Assembly (NCBI RefSeq): GCF_918698155.1
Contig: NZ_CAKKLX010000002.1
Location: 1 to 64,000, forward strand
DNA length: 64,000 bases
Direction: 5' to 3'
Source: Roseomonas sp. CECT 9278
Lineage (GTDB): Bacteria > Pseudomonadota > Alphaproteobacteria > Acetobacterales > Acetobacteraceae
Under the pieces are notes generated by a model, which worked only from the letters and a program-made list of their open reading frames with translations, did no database searches and was not told the DNA's origin. Shown in pieces: positions 36,893-45,319 of this stretch (position 1 is the first letter of the stretch; every line of letters begins with the position of its first letter). The translations under genes and the position numbers were made by a program.

Positions 36893-36907
36893 GTTCTGGT
36901 TTTGTTC
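36893..36907 (+). promoter_or_regulatory. LexA (SOS) box of alphaproteobacterial type
   Basis: GTTC-TGGTTTT-GTTC fits the alphaproteobacterial LexA consensus GTTC-N7-GTTC exactly, including the T-rich spacer common in real sites. It ends 10 bases before the ATG of a 59-residue membrane protein gene, where LexA would block transcription until DNA damage. Confidence 0.85.
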
Positions 36908-36917
36908 TTATCATCGC

Positions 36918-37097
36918 ATGAGCCAGCGCACCGCCTTCGACCCCTCCCTGGTCATCCCGCCCCACCCTGTCGTGGTCCGCTTCGTGCCGGCCACGCCGCC
37001 GGCCCGCGCCGCACGCCAGGCGCTGCGCGATTTCACCGCCTTCCTGGTGCTGGCCTGGGCGGCGGCGGAAATCATGCTCTGGGCCGGAGGCGCCTGA
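36918..37097 (+). CDS. Small C-terminally anchored membrane protein under a LexA box
   Basis: 59 residues. A Pro-rich N-terminal half (PSLVIPPHPVVVRFVPATPP), a short basic helix (ARAARQALRDFT) and one C-terminal membrane helix (AFLVLAWAAAEIMLWAGG). The ATG at 36918 follows the SOS box directly. Small SOS-induced inner-membrane proteins that block division are known in Caulobacter (SidA, DidA). This protein shares size class, topology class and regulation with those but no clear sequence. A division-inhibitor role is inference. A longer in-frame start upstream (36795) would run over the LexA box and is unlikely. Confidence 0.72.
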   Translation: MSQRTAFDPSLVIPPHPVVVRFVPATPPARAARQALRDFTAFLVLAWAAAEIMLWAGGA

Positions 37098-37194
37098 GGC
37101 GGCTGGTTCCGCCTGCCGCGGCGCGTCAGCACCTGGTGCTGTCGCGGGGCAGCGGGCGCGCCCGGCACCGCTTGACGCGCCGGGCAATCATCGC

Positions 37195-37235
37195 GCGACC
37201 GGGGGCGCCTGGCGCCGCCTGCCGCGCCCGGTCGC
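37195..37235. repeat. Hairpin after the DsbA-like gene
   Basis: GCGACCGGG (37195-37203) and its reverse complement CCCGGTCGC (37227-37235) enclose a further GC-rich self-complementary stretch. It lies just past the 3' end of the minus-strand gene ending at 37244. There is no T-run. Confidence 0.4.
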
Positions 37236-37243
37236 AGCAATGA

Positions 37244-37918
37244 TCAGGCGGCGCGGTCGCGCAGGATCGCCACCGCGCGGCGAAAGCCATCCGCCATGCG
37301 ATCGGCCGGCATCGCGCCCGAGAACAGCAGGTGGCGGTCCAGCAGGAAGGACGGCACGCCGTTGATCCCGGCCTGCGCCAGGGCGCGGGATTCCTCCACC
37401 ACCTCGGCGCGCGCGGCCTGGCCCGCGGCGAAGGCGGCCAGCGTCGCCGCCGCCATGCCGGCTTCGGCGCCCAGCGCGGCCAGCACGCCGCGCTCCCCGA
37501 TATCCTGGCCCTCCTGGAAATAGGCGCGGAACACGCGGTCCATGGTGGCGTGCTGCACGCCGTCCTCGCCGGCCAGGCGGATCAGGCGATGGGCCTCGAC
37601 CGTATTGGGCGTGCGCGCCATCAGGTCGTGCCGGAACGCCACGCCGGCCACGCGCCCGGCCTCGGCCACCTGGGCATCGAGCTGCTGCGAGCGTTCCCAG
37701 GAGCCGAACTTCTCCGTCCGGTAGGTCCGCCGATCGACACCGCCCTCCGGCATCTCGGGATTGAGCTGGAAGGGCAGCCAGCCGAGTTCGAAGGTCAGCC
37801 CCTCCGCCGCCAGGATCTCCAGCGCGGCATCGAGGTTCGCCTTGCCGATCCAGCACCAGGGGCAGATCGCGTCCGAGACGATCTGGAGCCGGCCGGCGGT
37901 GGCGGGGATGGGGGACAT
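37244..37918 (-). CDS. DsbA-family oxidoreductase (FrnE-like)
   Basis: 224 residues with a thioredoxin fold and an inserted helical domain. The active-site motif is CPWC in SDAICPWCWIGKANLD, and the cis-Pro region is AGINGVPSFLLD. No signal peptide is seen, so it is cytoplasmic like FrnE proteins, which handle thiol redox or isomerase reactions. The ATG at 37918 gives the normal N-terminus. Confidence 0.9.
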   Translation of the reverse strand: MSPIPATAGRLQIVSDAICPWCWIGKANLDAALEILAAEGLTFELGWLPFQLNPEMPEGGVDRRTYRTEKFGSWERSQQLDAQVAEAGRVAGVAFRHDLMARTPNTVEAHRLIRLAGEDGVQHATMDRVFRAYFQEGQDIGERGVLAALGAEAGMAAATLAAFAAGQAARAEVVEESRALAQAGINGVPSFLLDRHLLFSGAMPADRMADGFRRAVAILRDRAA

Positions 37919-37986
37919 GGCGGATCCTCGGTGGGTGCGTCAGGCAGGATGGTGGCGCGACGGGGCGCGGGCAAGCGGGCGGCCCA

Positions 37987-39333
37987 TCATTCGGCGGCGC
38001 GGGCGGCCTGGCGGAAGAAACGGTTCTCCGGCCGCGGCAGGCCGAGGTGCTCGCGCAGCGTCGTGCCTTCATACTCGGTGCGGAAGATCCCGCGCCGCTG
38101 CAGTTCCGGCACCACCTGCGTCACGAAATCCTCCAGCCCGCCGGGCACGTGGGGGAACATCACGTTGAAGCCGTCGCAGGCGCGGCTCTCCAGCCAGTCC
38201 TGCATCTCGTCGGCGATGGTGGCGGGCGTGCCGACGATCGCCGCGCCACCATACCCGCCCAGGCGCTGCGCCAGCTGGCGCACCGTCAGCCCCTCCCGCC
38301 GCGCCAGCGTGATGGCGCGTTCGCGGCCGCTCTTGCTGTGCTCGGTTTCCGGAATCTCGGGCAGCGGCGCGTCCGGGTCGAAGGCGCGGGCATCGACGCC
38401 GAGCGCGATCGACAGCGCGCCGATCGCGCTCTCGTCATGCACCAGGCTGTCGAGCAGCGCGCGCTTGTCCCGCGCTTCGTCGACCGTGGCACCGACCACG
38501 ACCAGCGCGCCGGGCAGGATCTTGATGTGGTCCGGGTTGCGGCCATGCGCCGCGGCGCGGCCCTTCACGTCGGCGTAGAAGGCGCGCGCATCGGCGATCG
38601 GCCCGCCGGCCGCGAAGACCATCTCGGCGGTCTCGGCGGCGAGCTGCCGGCCGGCATCGGAGGCGCCCGCCTGCACGATCAACGGCCAGCCCTGCACCGG
38701 CCGCGCGACATTGAGCGGCCCGCGCACCTTCAGCTCCGGTCCCTCGTGGTTCAGCACGTGCATGCGCGACGGATCCCAGAAGATGCCGCTCTCGGGATCG
38801 CGGATGAAGGCGTCGTCGGCGAAGCTGTCCCACAGCCCGGTGACGACGTCGTAGAATTCGCGGGCGCGCCTGTAGCGTTCGCCATGCGCCATGTGTTCGT
38901 CATGGCCGAAATTCAGCGCGGCGTCCGGGTTCGCGGTGGTCACCACGTTCCACCCCGCCCGCCCGTTCGAGATGTGGTCGAGCGAGGCGAACTTGCGGGC
39001 CACGTGATACGGGTCGTTGTAGGTGGTGGACGCGGTCGCGATCAGGCCGATGCGCTCGGTCACCGCGGCCAGCGCGGGCAGCAGCGTCAGCGGGTCGAAC
39101 GACGTGACGGTGTGGCTGCGCCGCAGTGCCTCGACCGGCATGTTCAGCAGCGCCAGGTGGTCGGCCATGAAGAAGGCGTCGAACCTGCCGGCTTCCAGCC
39201 GCTGGATCAGGTGCTTCAGCCGCGGGAAGGAAAAATTCGCCTCCGGCCAGGCGCCGGGATAGCGCCAGGCCCCGGCATGGATCGAGACAGGGCGCATGAA
39301 GGCGCCGAGATGCAGGCGACGCTGGGCGGGCAT
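37987..39333 (-). CDS. LLM-class flavin monooxygenase (NtaA/SnaA/DszA family)
   Basis: 448 residues of the bacterial-luciferase-like family. Characteristic stretches: LHLGAFMRPVSIHAGAWRYP, GRFDAFFMADHLAL, ASTTYNDPYHVARKFASLDHIS, GRAGWNVVTTANPDAALNFG, and QAGASDAGRQLAAETAEMVF. NtaA-type enzymes oxidise substrates such as nitrilotriacetate, sulfonates or heterocycles with FMNH2. The substrate here is unknown, and no flavin reductase gene is adjacent. Confidence 0.92.
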   Translation of the reverse strand: MPAQRRLHLGAFMRPVSIHAGAWRYPGAWPEANFSFPRLKHLIQRLEAGRFDAFFMADHLALLNMPVEALRRSHTVTSFDPLTLLPALAAVTERIGLIATASTTYNDPYHVARKFASLDHISNGRAGWNVVTTANPDAALNFGHDEHMAHGERYRRAREFYDVVTGLWDSFADDAFIRDPESGIFWDPSRMHVLNHEGPELKVRGPLNVARPVQGWPLIVQAGASDAGRQLAAETAEMVFAAGGPIADARAFYADVKGRAAAHGRNPDHIKILPGALVVVGATVDEARDKRALLDSLVHDESAIGALSIALGVDARAFDPDAPLPEIPETEHSKSGRERAITLARREGLTVRQLAQRLGGYGGAAIVGTPATIADEMQDWLESRACDGFNVMFPHVPGGLEDFVTQVVPELQRRGIFRTEYEGTTLREHLGLPRPENRFFRQAARAAE

Positions 39334-39543
39334 GGATGGGCTCCGTTGCGGGCATCGCGCGGCAGCGCGCCGTCCCGGTGTTCTGCGTCAGATCGGGATG
39401 CGCGCGATGCGGGGCAAGGCGGCGGGTGCGCGCCATGGCCGCGTCGCGCCGGCACCGCCGCGGATCGTGACGGCACGCGGCCTTCCGCCGGCGGCCTGCG
39501 CGCCCCCTTGGATGCCGCCCCGCTTCCGCGCATGGTCGCGCCC

Positions 39544-40653
39544 ATGTCCATGATCTTCCCCGCCGCCCACCCCGCCCCCTGGCCCGAGGCCCCGCCGGCC
39601 GCCCAGGGCTTCGACCCCGCGCGCCTGGCCGATGCCACCGCCTTCGCCGCCGCGCACGAGACGCCCTGGCCCCATGACCTGGCCGGCCATATCGGCCGCG
39701 GCGGCTTCGAACCGCCGCCGGACAACGAGGTGCTGGGCGTGCTCTGGCCGCGCGGCGGCCCCGGCGGGCTGGTCACGCGCCATGGCGTGCTGGTGGCGCG
39801 CTGGGGTGACACGCGGGAGGTCAGCCAGACCTTCAGCGTCGCGAAATCCTACCTGTCCCTGCTGACCGGAATCGCGGTGGCGGACGGCCTGATCGCCGAC
39901 ATCGACCGCCCGGTGCGGCAGAGCATCGACGATGGCGGCTTCGACAGCGCGCAGAACGCGCCGATCACCTGGCGGCATTTGCTGACCAACACCTCGGAAT
40001 GGGAAGGCAGCCTGTTCGGCAAGGCGGACAGCATCGACCGCGGCCGCAACCTCGGTGTCGAGGGCCAGGGCAAGAAGGGGCAGCGCGCGCTGGAGCCCGC
40101 CGGCACGCATTGGGAATACAACGACGTGCGGGTGAACCGCCTGTCGCTGTCTCTGCTGCGCCTGTTCGGCCGCCCGCTGCCGGAGGTGTTCCGCGAGCGC
40201 GTGCTGGGCCCCATCGGAGGGTCGTCCGATTGGCGCTGGGATGGCTATCGGACCTCCTGGGTGACGCTGGCGGACGGGTCGCGCGTGCAGTCGGTGCCGG
40301 GCGGCACGCATTGGGGCGGCGGCATCTCGATCCATGCCGAGGACCAGGCCCGTGTCGGCCTGCTGGCGCTGAACCGCGGCGCCTGGGGCGGGCGGCAATT
40401 GATCCCGGCGAGCTGGTTCGACCTGTCGGTACAGCCCTGCGCGCTGAACCCGCATTACGGCTTCCTGTGGTGGCTGAATTCGGACGGGAAGCGGTTTGCC
40501 TCGGCGGCGCGCGATGCGTTCTTCGCGTCCGGCGCGGGGGGCAACCTCACCTGGGTCGATCCGTCCAGCGGCATCGTCGCGGTGCTGCGCTGGACCGACC
40601 CGGCGGCGATGGACGGGTTCATCGGCCGGGTGCGGGCCGCGCTGGCGGGCTGA
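39544..40653 (+). CDS. Serine hydrolase, class C beta-lactamase fold
   Basis: About 369 residues. The SxxK catalytic motif is SVAK in QTFSVAKSYLSLLTGIAVADG, the second element is YND in THWEYNDVRVNRL, and HWGGGISIHAEDQAR is typical of the family. It has no evident signal peptide. Such proteins are usually esterases or peptidases rather than antibiotic-resistance enzymes. ATGs at 39532, 39544 and 39550 are all possible. Confidence 0.88.
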   Translation: MSMIFPAAHPAPWPEAPPAAQGFDPARLADATAFAAAHETPWPHDLAGHIGRGGFEPPPDNEVLGVLWPRGGPGGLVTRHGVLVARWGDTREVSQTFSVAKSYLSLLTGIAVADGLIADIDRPVRQSIDDGGFDSAQNAPITWRHLLTNTSEWEGSLFGKADSIDRGRNLGVEGQGKKGQRALEPAGTHWEYNDVRVNRLSLSLLRLFGRPLPEVFRERVLGPIGGSSDWRWDGYRTSWVTLADGSRVQSVPGGTHWGGGISIHAEDQARVGLLALNRGAWGGRQLIPASWFDLSVQPCALNPHYGFLWWLNSDGKRFASAARDAFFASGAGGNLTWVDPSSGIVAVLRWTDPAAMDGFIGRVRAALAG

Positions 40654-40792
40654 CGGCATCGCGGCGGCATCCGCTACGGCGTGCCGGCCCGGCCTCGTGC
40701 GCCGCTGGCGCTGCGCGGGCGGGCGACGATCCGCGCTGCGTTGCGCGGCCGCGCGCGCCGGGCCAGCATCGCGCGCGGCAGGGGGGAAGCGC

Positions 40793-41767
40793 ATGGAGAT
40801 CGGCATCGTCGGGATGGGGCGGATGGGGGCGAATATCGCCCGCCGCCTGATGCGCGCCGGGCATCGCTGCGTGGTGTGGGACCGCGATGGCGCGGCCGTC
40901 GCCGCCGTGGTGGCCGATGGCGCGACGGGAGCTGCCGACCTGGCCGGCGTGGTCGCCGCGCTGGCCGCACCCCGCGCCGTCTGGGTCATGCTGCCGCATG
41001 GCGAGCCGACCGAACACGCCATCGCCGCGCTGGGCGGGCTGCTCGCGCCCGGCGATGTCGCCATCGATGGCGGAAATACGCAGTGGAAGGATGATGTGCG
41101 GCGCGCGGCGTCGCTGGCCGAACGCGGGGTGGATTACCTCGACATCGGCACCTCCGGCGGCGTCTGGGGGCTCGAACGCGGCTATTGCCTGATGATCGGC
41201 GGCCGGGCGGAACCGGTCGCGCGGCTGGCGCCGATCTTCGACGCGCTGGCACCCGGGCGCGGCGACATCCCCGCCACCCCGCGCCGCGAGGGCCGCGCGC
41301 CCAACATCGAGGAAGGCTGGCTGCATTGCGGCGGCCACGGCGCCGGCCACCTGGTCAAGATGGTCCATAACGGCATCGAATACGGCATGATGCAGGCACT
41401 GGCCGAGGGCCTCGACCTGCTGCGCGCCGCCGACAGCCCGGCGCTGCCGGAGGCGCACCGCATCAGCGTGGACCTGGCCGATGTCACCGAAGTCTGGCGG
41501 CGCGGGTCCGTCGTCACCTCCTGGCTGCTCGACCTGACGGCGGCGGCGCTGGCGCAGGACCCGGCGCTGGCGCGCTACGCCGGCACGGTCGGCGATTCCG
41601 GCGAGGGCCGCTGGACCGTGCAGCAGGCGGTCGAGACCGCGGTGCCCACGCCTGTGCTGACCGCGGCGCTGTATGCGCGCTTCGCCTCGCGCGACCAGGA
41701 CCGCTTCGCGGGCAAGGCGCTGTCGGCCATGCGCGCGGGCTTCGGCGGGCATCTGGAACCCAAATGA
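40793..41767 (+). CDS. gnd: 6-phosphogluconate dehydrogenase, short (GndA/YqeC) type
   Basis: 324 residues, the short form of the decarboxylating enzyme, usually NAD-preferring. NAD loop GIVGMGRMGANIARRLM, substrate stretch DGGNTQWKDD, DIGTSGGVWGLERGYCLMIGG, and the catalytic Lys/Asn region GHLVKMVHNGIEYGMMQ. It makes ribulose 5-phosphate from 6-phosphogluconate. AGGGGGGAA precedes the ATG at 40793. It overlaps gluconokinase by 4 bases, so gluconate use is coupled. Confidence 0.93.
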   Translation: MEIGIVGMGRMGANIARRLMRAGHRCVVWDRDGAAVAAVVADGATGAADLAGVVAALAAPRAVWVMLPHGEPTEHAIAALGGLLAPGDVAIDGGNTQWKDDVRRAASLAERGVDYLDIGTSGGVWGLERGYCLMIGGRAEPVARLAPIFDALAPGRGDIPATPRREGRAPNIEEGWLHCGGHGAGHLVKMVHNGIEYGMMQALAEGLDLLRAADSPALPEAHRISVDLADVTEVWRRGSVVTSWLLDLTAAALAQDPALARYAGTVGDSGEGRWTVQQAVETAVPTPVLTAALYARFASRDQDRFAGKALSAMRAGFGGHLEPK

Positions 41768-42282
41768 CCATCGCCGCCATCGTGGTGATGGGCGTGTCGG
41801 GCTGCGGCAAGTCCACCGTGGGCGCGCTGCTGGCCGAACGCCTCGGCTGGGCTTTCGAGGATGGCGACGGCTTCCACCCGCCGCAGAACGTGGAGAAGAT
41901 GCGCGCCGGCACGCCGCTGACCGATGAGGATCGCTGGCCGTGGCTGGCTGCCATCGCCGCGCGTATCGCGACCGCGCGCGCGGGTGGCGCCGGCGTGGTG
42001 GTCGCCTGTTCCGCGTTGAAGCGCGCCTATCGGGACCGGCTGCGCGATGGCCATGGCGATGTCCGCTTCCTGCACCTGACGGGCGAGCCCGGCCTGATCA
42101 TGGCGCGCCAGGCCGCGCGCACCGGGCACTACATGCCGGCCAGCCTGATCGCCTCGCAATTCGCCACGCTGGAGCCGCCGGATACCGAGGCCGATGTCAT
42201 CGACCTCGATGTCGATCCCGAACCGCCGGCCATCGCGCACAGGGCTTTCGCGGCGTTGCGGCGGCGCGGCGACATCGCGTGA
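41764..42282 (+). CDS. gntK: Gluconokinase
   Basis: 172 residues. P-loop GVSGCGKST (about residue 10-18), DGDGFHPPQNVEKMRAG and VACSALKRAYRDRLR are diagnostic of GntK, which phosphorylates gluconate to 6-phosphogluconate, the substrate of the preceding gene product. It overlaps gnd (ATGA) and the next gene (TGATG). Confidence 0.95.
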   Translation: MTIAAIVVMGVSGCGKSTVGALLAERLGWAFEDGDGFHPPQNVEKMRAGTPLTDEDRWPWLAAIAARIATARAGGAGVVVACSALKRAYRDRLRDGHGDVRFLHLTGEPGLIMARQAARTGHYMPASLIASQFATLEPPDTEADVIDLDVDPEPPAIAHRAFAALRRRGDIA

Positions 42283-43526
42283 TGCGCGACGTCGCGGTGG
42301 TCGGCGCCGGCGTGGCGGGCCTGGCCGTCGCGACGCTGCTGGCGCGCGCGGGCCATCGCGTGAGCGTGCTGGAACGCTTCGACAGGCCGGCGCCGGTGGG
42401 CTCGGGGCTGATGCTGCAGCCGACGGGGCTGGCCGCGCTGGACCGGCTTGGCCTGCGCGCGGAGATCGAGGCGCTTGGCGCGCGGATCGACCGCCTCCAC
42501 GGCACGACCGACCGCGGCGCCACGGTCTTCGACCTGGCCTATGGCGACCTCGCGCCCGGGCTGCATGCGCTGGCGGTGCATCGCGCCGCGCTGCATGGCG
42601 TGCTGTGGCGCGCCTTCGCGGCGTGCGGCGCAGGCATCGAGACGGCGCGCCCGGTGGCCGGCATCACGGAACACGCCGACCGCATCCTGCTGCACGACGC
42701 CGCGGGCGCGACGCTGGCCGAGGCGGACATCGCCATCGATGCCTCCGGCGCGCGATCCGTGCTGCGCGCGCTGGTCGAACCGGCGCCGCCGCGCGCCTTC
42801 GCCTATGGCGCGGTCTGGGCCAGCGTGCCCGATCCCGGCCTGGCGCCGGGGATGCTGCTGCAACGCTATGTGGCGGCGCGCATCATGCTGGGCTGGCTGC
42901 CGGTCGGGCGCGCCGAGCCCGGCGGCCCGCCGCTCGCCGCGCTGTTCTGGTCGCTCAAGCCGGGCGACCACGCGGCCTGGGTGGCGCGGTATGGCGACTG
43001 GTGCGAGCAGGCCGCCGCGCTGTGGCCGCCGATCGCCCCGGTGCTGGCGGCGCTGCCGGGCCCGCAGGCCTTCTCGCCCGCCACCTACATCCAGTTCACG
43101 GCGAAGCGCCCGTGGCGCGGGCGGCTGGTGCTGCTGGGCGATGCCGCGCATGCGACCTCGCCGCAGCTCGGGCAGGGGGCCAACAACGCCATGCTGGATG
43201 CGCTGGCGCTGGCCGATGCGCTGGCGGCGGAGGCGGGGCACGAGGCCGCCTTCGCGCGCTACGCCGCCGCGCGGCGCGCGCATGTGCGCTTCTACCAGCG
43301 CGCCAGCGCGGTGATGACGCCCTTCTTCCAGTCCGACGCGCGCAGCCTGGCGATGGTGCGCGACCTGGTCTTCGACCGGCTGAAGGTCGTGCCTTGGCTG
43401 CGGCGCGAGATGATCCGCACGCTGGCCGGCCTCAAGACCGGGCTGCTGACGCACCGCGACGCGGCGACGCTGGCGGGCGGGGCTACTGCGCCGCCATCGC
43501 CAGGCCCGGCACCGGTCCATTCGTGA
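42282..43526 (+). CDS. FAD-dependent aromatic-ring-type monooxygenase
   Basis: 414 residues of the p-hydroxybenzoate hydroxylase/UbiH-like family. FAD loop GAGVAGLAVATLLARAGHRVSVLE, and the second FAD motif LVLLGDAAHATSPQLGQGANNAMLDALALADAL. It is coupled to gntK by a TGATG overlap, though no link in metabolism is clear. Its 3' end overlaps the convergent YdhR-like gene by 44 bases. Confidence 0.9.
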   Translation: MRDVAVVGAGVAGLAVATLLARAGHRVSVLERFDRPAPVGSGLMLQPTGLAALDRLGLRAEIEALGARIDRLHGTTDRGATVFDLAYGDLAPGLHALAVHRAALHGVLWRAFAACGAGIETARPVAGITEHADRILLHDAAGATLAEADIAIDASGARSVLRALVEPAPPRAFAYGAVWASVPDPGLAPGMLLQRYVAARIMLGWLPVGRAEPGGPPLAALFWSLKPGDHAAWVARYGDWCEQAAALWPPIAPVLAALPGPQAFSPATYIQFTAKRPWRGRLVLLGDAAHATSPQLGQGANNAMLDALALADALAAEAGHEAAFARYAAARRAHVRFYQRASAVMTPFFQSDARSLAMVRDLVFDRLKVVPWLRREMIRTLAGLKTGLLTHRDAATLAGGATAPPSPGPAPVHS

Positions 43527-43815
43527 TGGCGGTCATGTTCTCCCGCACGTCGAAGATGCGGATCTGCAGGTCGGTGATGTCCGGGTTGGCCTTCATGCGC
43601 GCGACGATGGGGCCGTCCACGTAGGCCTGCGCGGCGGCGCGCGTGTCGAACAGGTAGATGCCCCCGGCGCGTCGGTCGGCCTCGCCATCCAGCCAGATCT
43701 TCCAGTGCAGGCCGGGCACCGCGAGGAACTGGCGCGCGCGGTCGTCGGTGTAGCGCGCCTCCCAGTCCGCCTTGGGCATGTCGGGGCGCGTGTAGTTGAC
43801 CTGCACGATCATCAT
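43483..43815 (-). CDS. YdhR-like small monooxygenase
   Basis: 110 residues with a ferredoxin-like alpha-beta fold of the YdhR family. MIVQVNYTRPDMPKADWEARY, LHWKIWLDGEADRRAGGIYLFDTRAAAQAYVDGP. Proteins of this type are proposed to be cofactor-free monooxygenases. The last 44 bases overlap the 3' end of the convergent FAD monooxygenase gene. Confidence 0.82.
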   Translation of the reverse strand: MMIVQVNYTRPDMPKADWEARYTDDRARQFLAVPGLHWKIWLDGEADRRAGGIYLFDTRAAAQAYVDGPIVARMKANPDITDLQIRIFDVRENMTAITNGPVPGLAMAAQ

Positions 43816-43891
43816 GGCCGGGTCCTCCCTGCCGGGAGGCTACCGCATTGCGCCCCTGCCGGCGCAAGTCACGGAAGGCGGCGCGGCGTGG

Positions 43892-45316
43892 TCAGTCCGG
43901 CATCCAATGGCCGTGCAGCCCCTGCGGCACGCGCTGCGGCAGGCGGATCACGGCGACCGGTGCTGCGTCGATCCGCGCGGCATCCAGCAGCAGCAGGTCG
44001 GATGTCTGCGTCGCCGGGTCGAAGGCATAGACGACCAGCCAGCCATCCTGTTCGCCGCGGCCGCCGGGGCGGGGGATGAAGACGGGCTCGCCCGCCAGCC
44101 TGTTGCCGAGGTCGTGGCGGCGCATCGCGCCTGTCTCGGCATCGAGCGTCACCAGCGCGTTGAAGCTGGCGCTGGGTGGGTCGGGCATGGTCAGCGTGCC
44201 GGTCAGGGTCGGCAGGTGGATGAAGCGCGACGGACGCGCCTCGAATTCATCGTTGATGCGCGGGAACTCGGTGGGGAAATCGGCCAGCGGGTGATCGGCG
44301 GCGATGCGCAGGCCGATCGTGTCGATCACCATGCGATGCGCGCGCGGTGGCGTACGGTCCGCGCTGCGCGGGCCCATCCCGGGATCCTGGTGCCGCACAT
44401 AATCCACCACGATGTCGCGCCCGCGTTCGAAGCCATTGGCGAAGTGGAAGACGAAGAAGGGATCGGCCTCGATCCAGCGCGGCGGGCCGCCATCCAGCGG
44501 CACCAGGGCGATGCGCATGCCCATCTCCGCGCGCCATTGCAGCAGCGGCTTGCCCTGTTCGGCCGCCGCCACGTCGAAGATGGCGGGGCCGACCAGCAGC
44601 ACGGCGTGGCGTTCGCTCAGCACGAAGTCGTGGATCATGCTGGGGGCGGCGAGCGCGATCGCCTGGCTGCGCCGCAGCACGCCATCGGCGCCGATCTCGT
44701 GCAGGTCCACCACCGCTTCGCTCACGCGGTAGCTGATGCCGAACATCGACCCGCTGGCCGGGTGGCGGCGGTTATGCGCGCCGATGGCGATGGGCGCGGC
44801 GGTGCCGGCCGTCCATTCGCCGATGGTCTCAAGGTCCATCGTCATCGCATAGGCGGGCGACGCCTCGTGCAGCGCCAGCAGATGCCCGCCATGGCGCAGC
44901 ACGTTGATGAAGGCGCCGGTCTTGAGCGGCCCGGGGTCGCCGTCCGGCCCGACCAGCGCCGGGTCGACCGGGACCGGGCGCATCAGCCCGCCATAGACCG
45001 CGCGCCCGGCGCGGCGTTCCACCATCAGCCCGCGCGTCAGCACGAAGCGGTTGCGGTAGCGCGCGCGGCCGTTCTCGAAGCGCACCGCATGGATCATGCC
45101 GTCGCCATCCATGGGATAGGCGTAGGAGATCGGCTTGAATTCCGGGTTCGGCCCGTTGCGCATGTAGCTGCCGCGCAATTCGGGCGGGATGCGCCCGGCG
45201 ATCACCGGCAGGTCGTTGGCGTCGATCTCCGGCCCGATCGGCATGAAGTTGCCCGACAGGTGCGGATCGTCGGAGGTCCAGTCGAGCGGCGCGGTGCGGA
45301 GCATGCGGCCGCTCAC
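43892..45316 (-). CDS. Carotenoid cleavage oxygenase (RPE65 family)
   Basis: 474 residues. The family start is RGSYMRNGPNPEF. Four iron-binding His residues are expected at IGAHNRRHP, SMIHDFV, FFVFHFANGFE and GLHGHW. Members cleave carotenoids, stilbenes or related alkenes with a non-haem iron. A GTG at 45316 with GAGGA upstream is chosen; an ATG four codons later is possible. It is the last gene of the metallo-hydrolase operon, starting 3 bases after the preceding stop. Confidence 0.93.
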   Translation of the reverse strand: MSGRMLRTAPLDWTSDDPHLSGNFMPIGPEIDANDLPVIAGRIPPELRGSYMRNGPNPEFKPISYAYPMDGDGMIHAVRFENGRARYRNRFVLTRGLMVERRAGRAVYGGLMRPVPVDPALVGPDGDPGPLKTGAFINVLRHGGHLLALHEASPAYAMTMDLETIGEWTAGTAAPIAIGAHNRRHPASGSMFGISYRVSEAVVDLHEIGADGVLRRSQAIALAAPSMIHDFVLSERHAVLLVGPAIFDVAAAEQGKPLLQWRAEMGMRIALVPLDGGPPRWIEADPFFVFHFANGFERGRDIVVDYVRHQDPGMGPRSADRTPPRAHRMVIDTIGLRIAADHPLADFPTEFPRINDEFEARPSRFIHLPTLTGTLTMPDPPSASFNALVTLDAETGAMRRHDLGNRLAGEPVFIPRPGGRGEQDGWLVVYAFDPATQTSDLLLLDAARIDAAPVAVIRLPQRVPQGLHGHWMPD

Positions 45317-45319
45317 GGC

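Noticed and set aside
39544-40653. Antibiotic-resistance beta-lactamase
   Set aside because: The SxxK fold is shared with esterases and peptidases; no signal peptide and no close likeness to resistance enzymes is visible.
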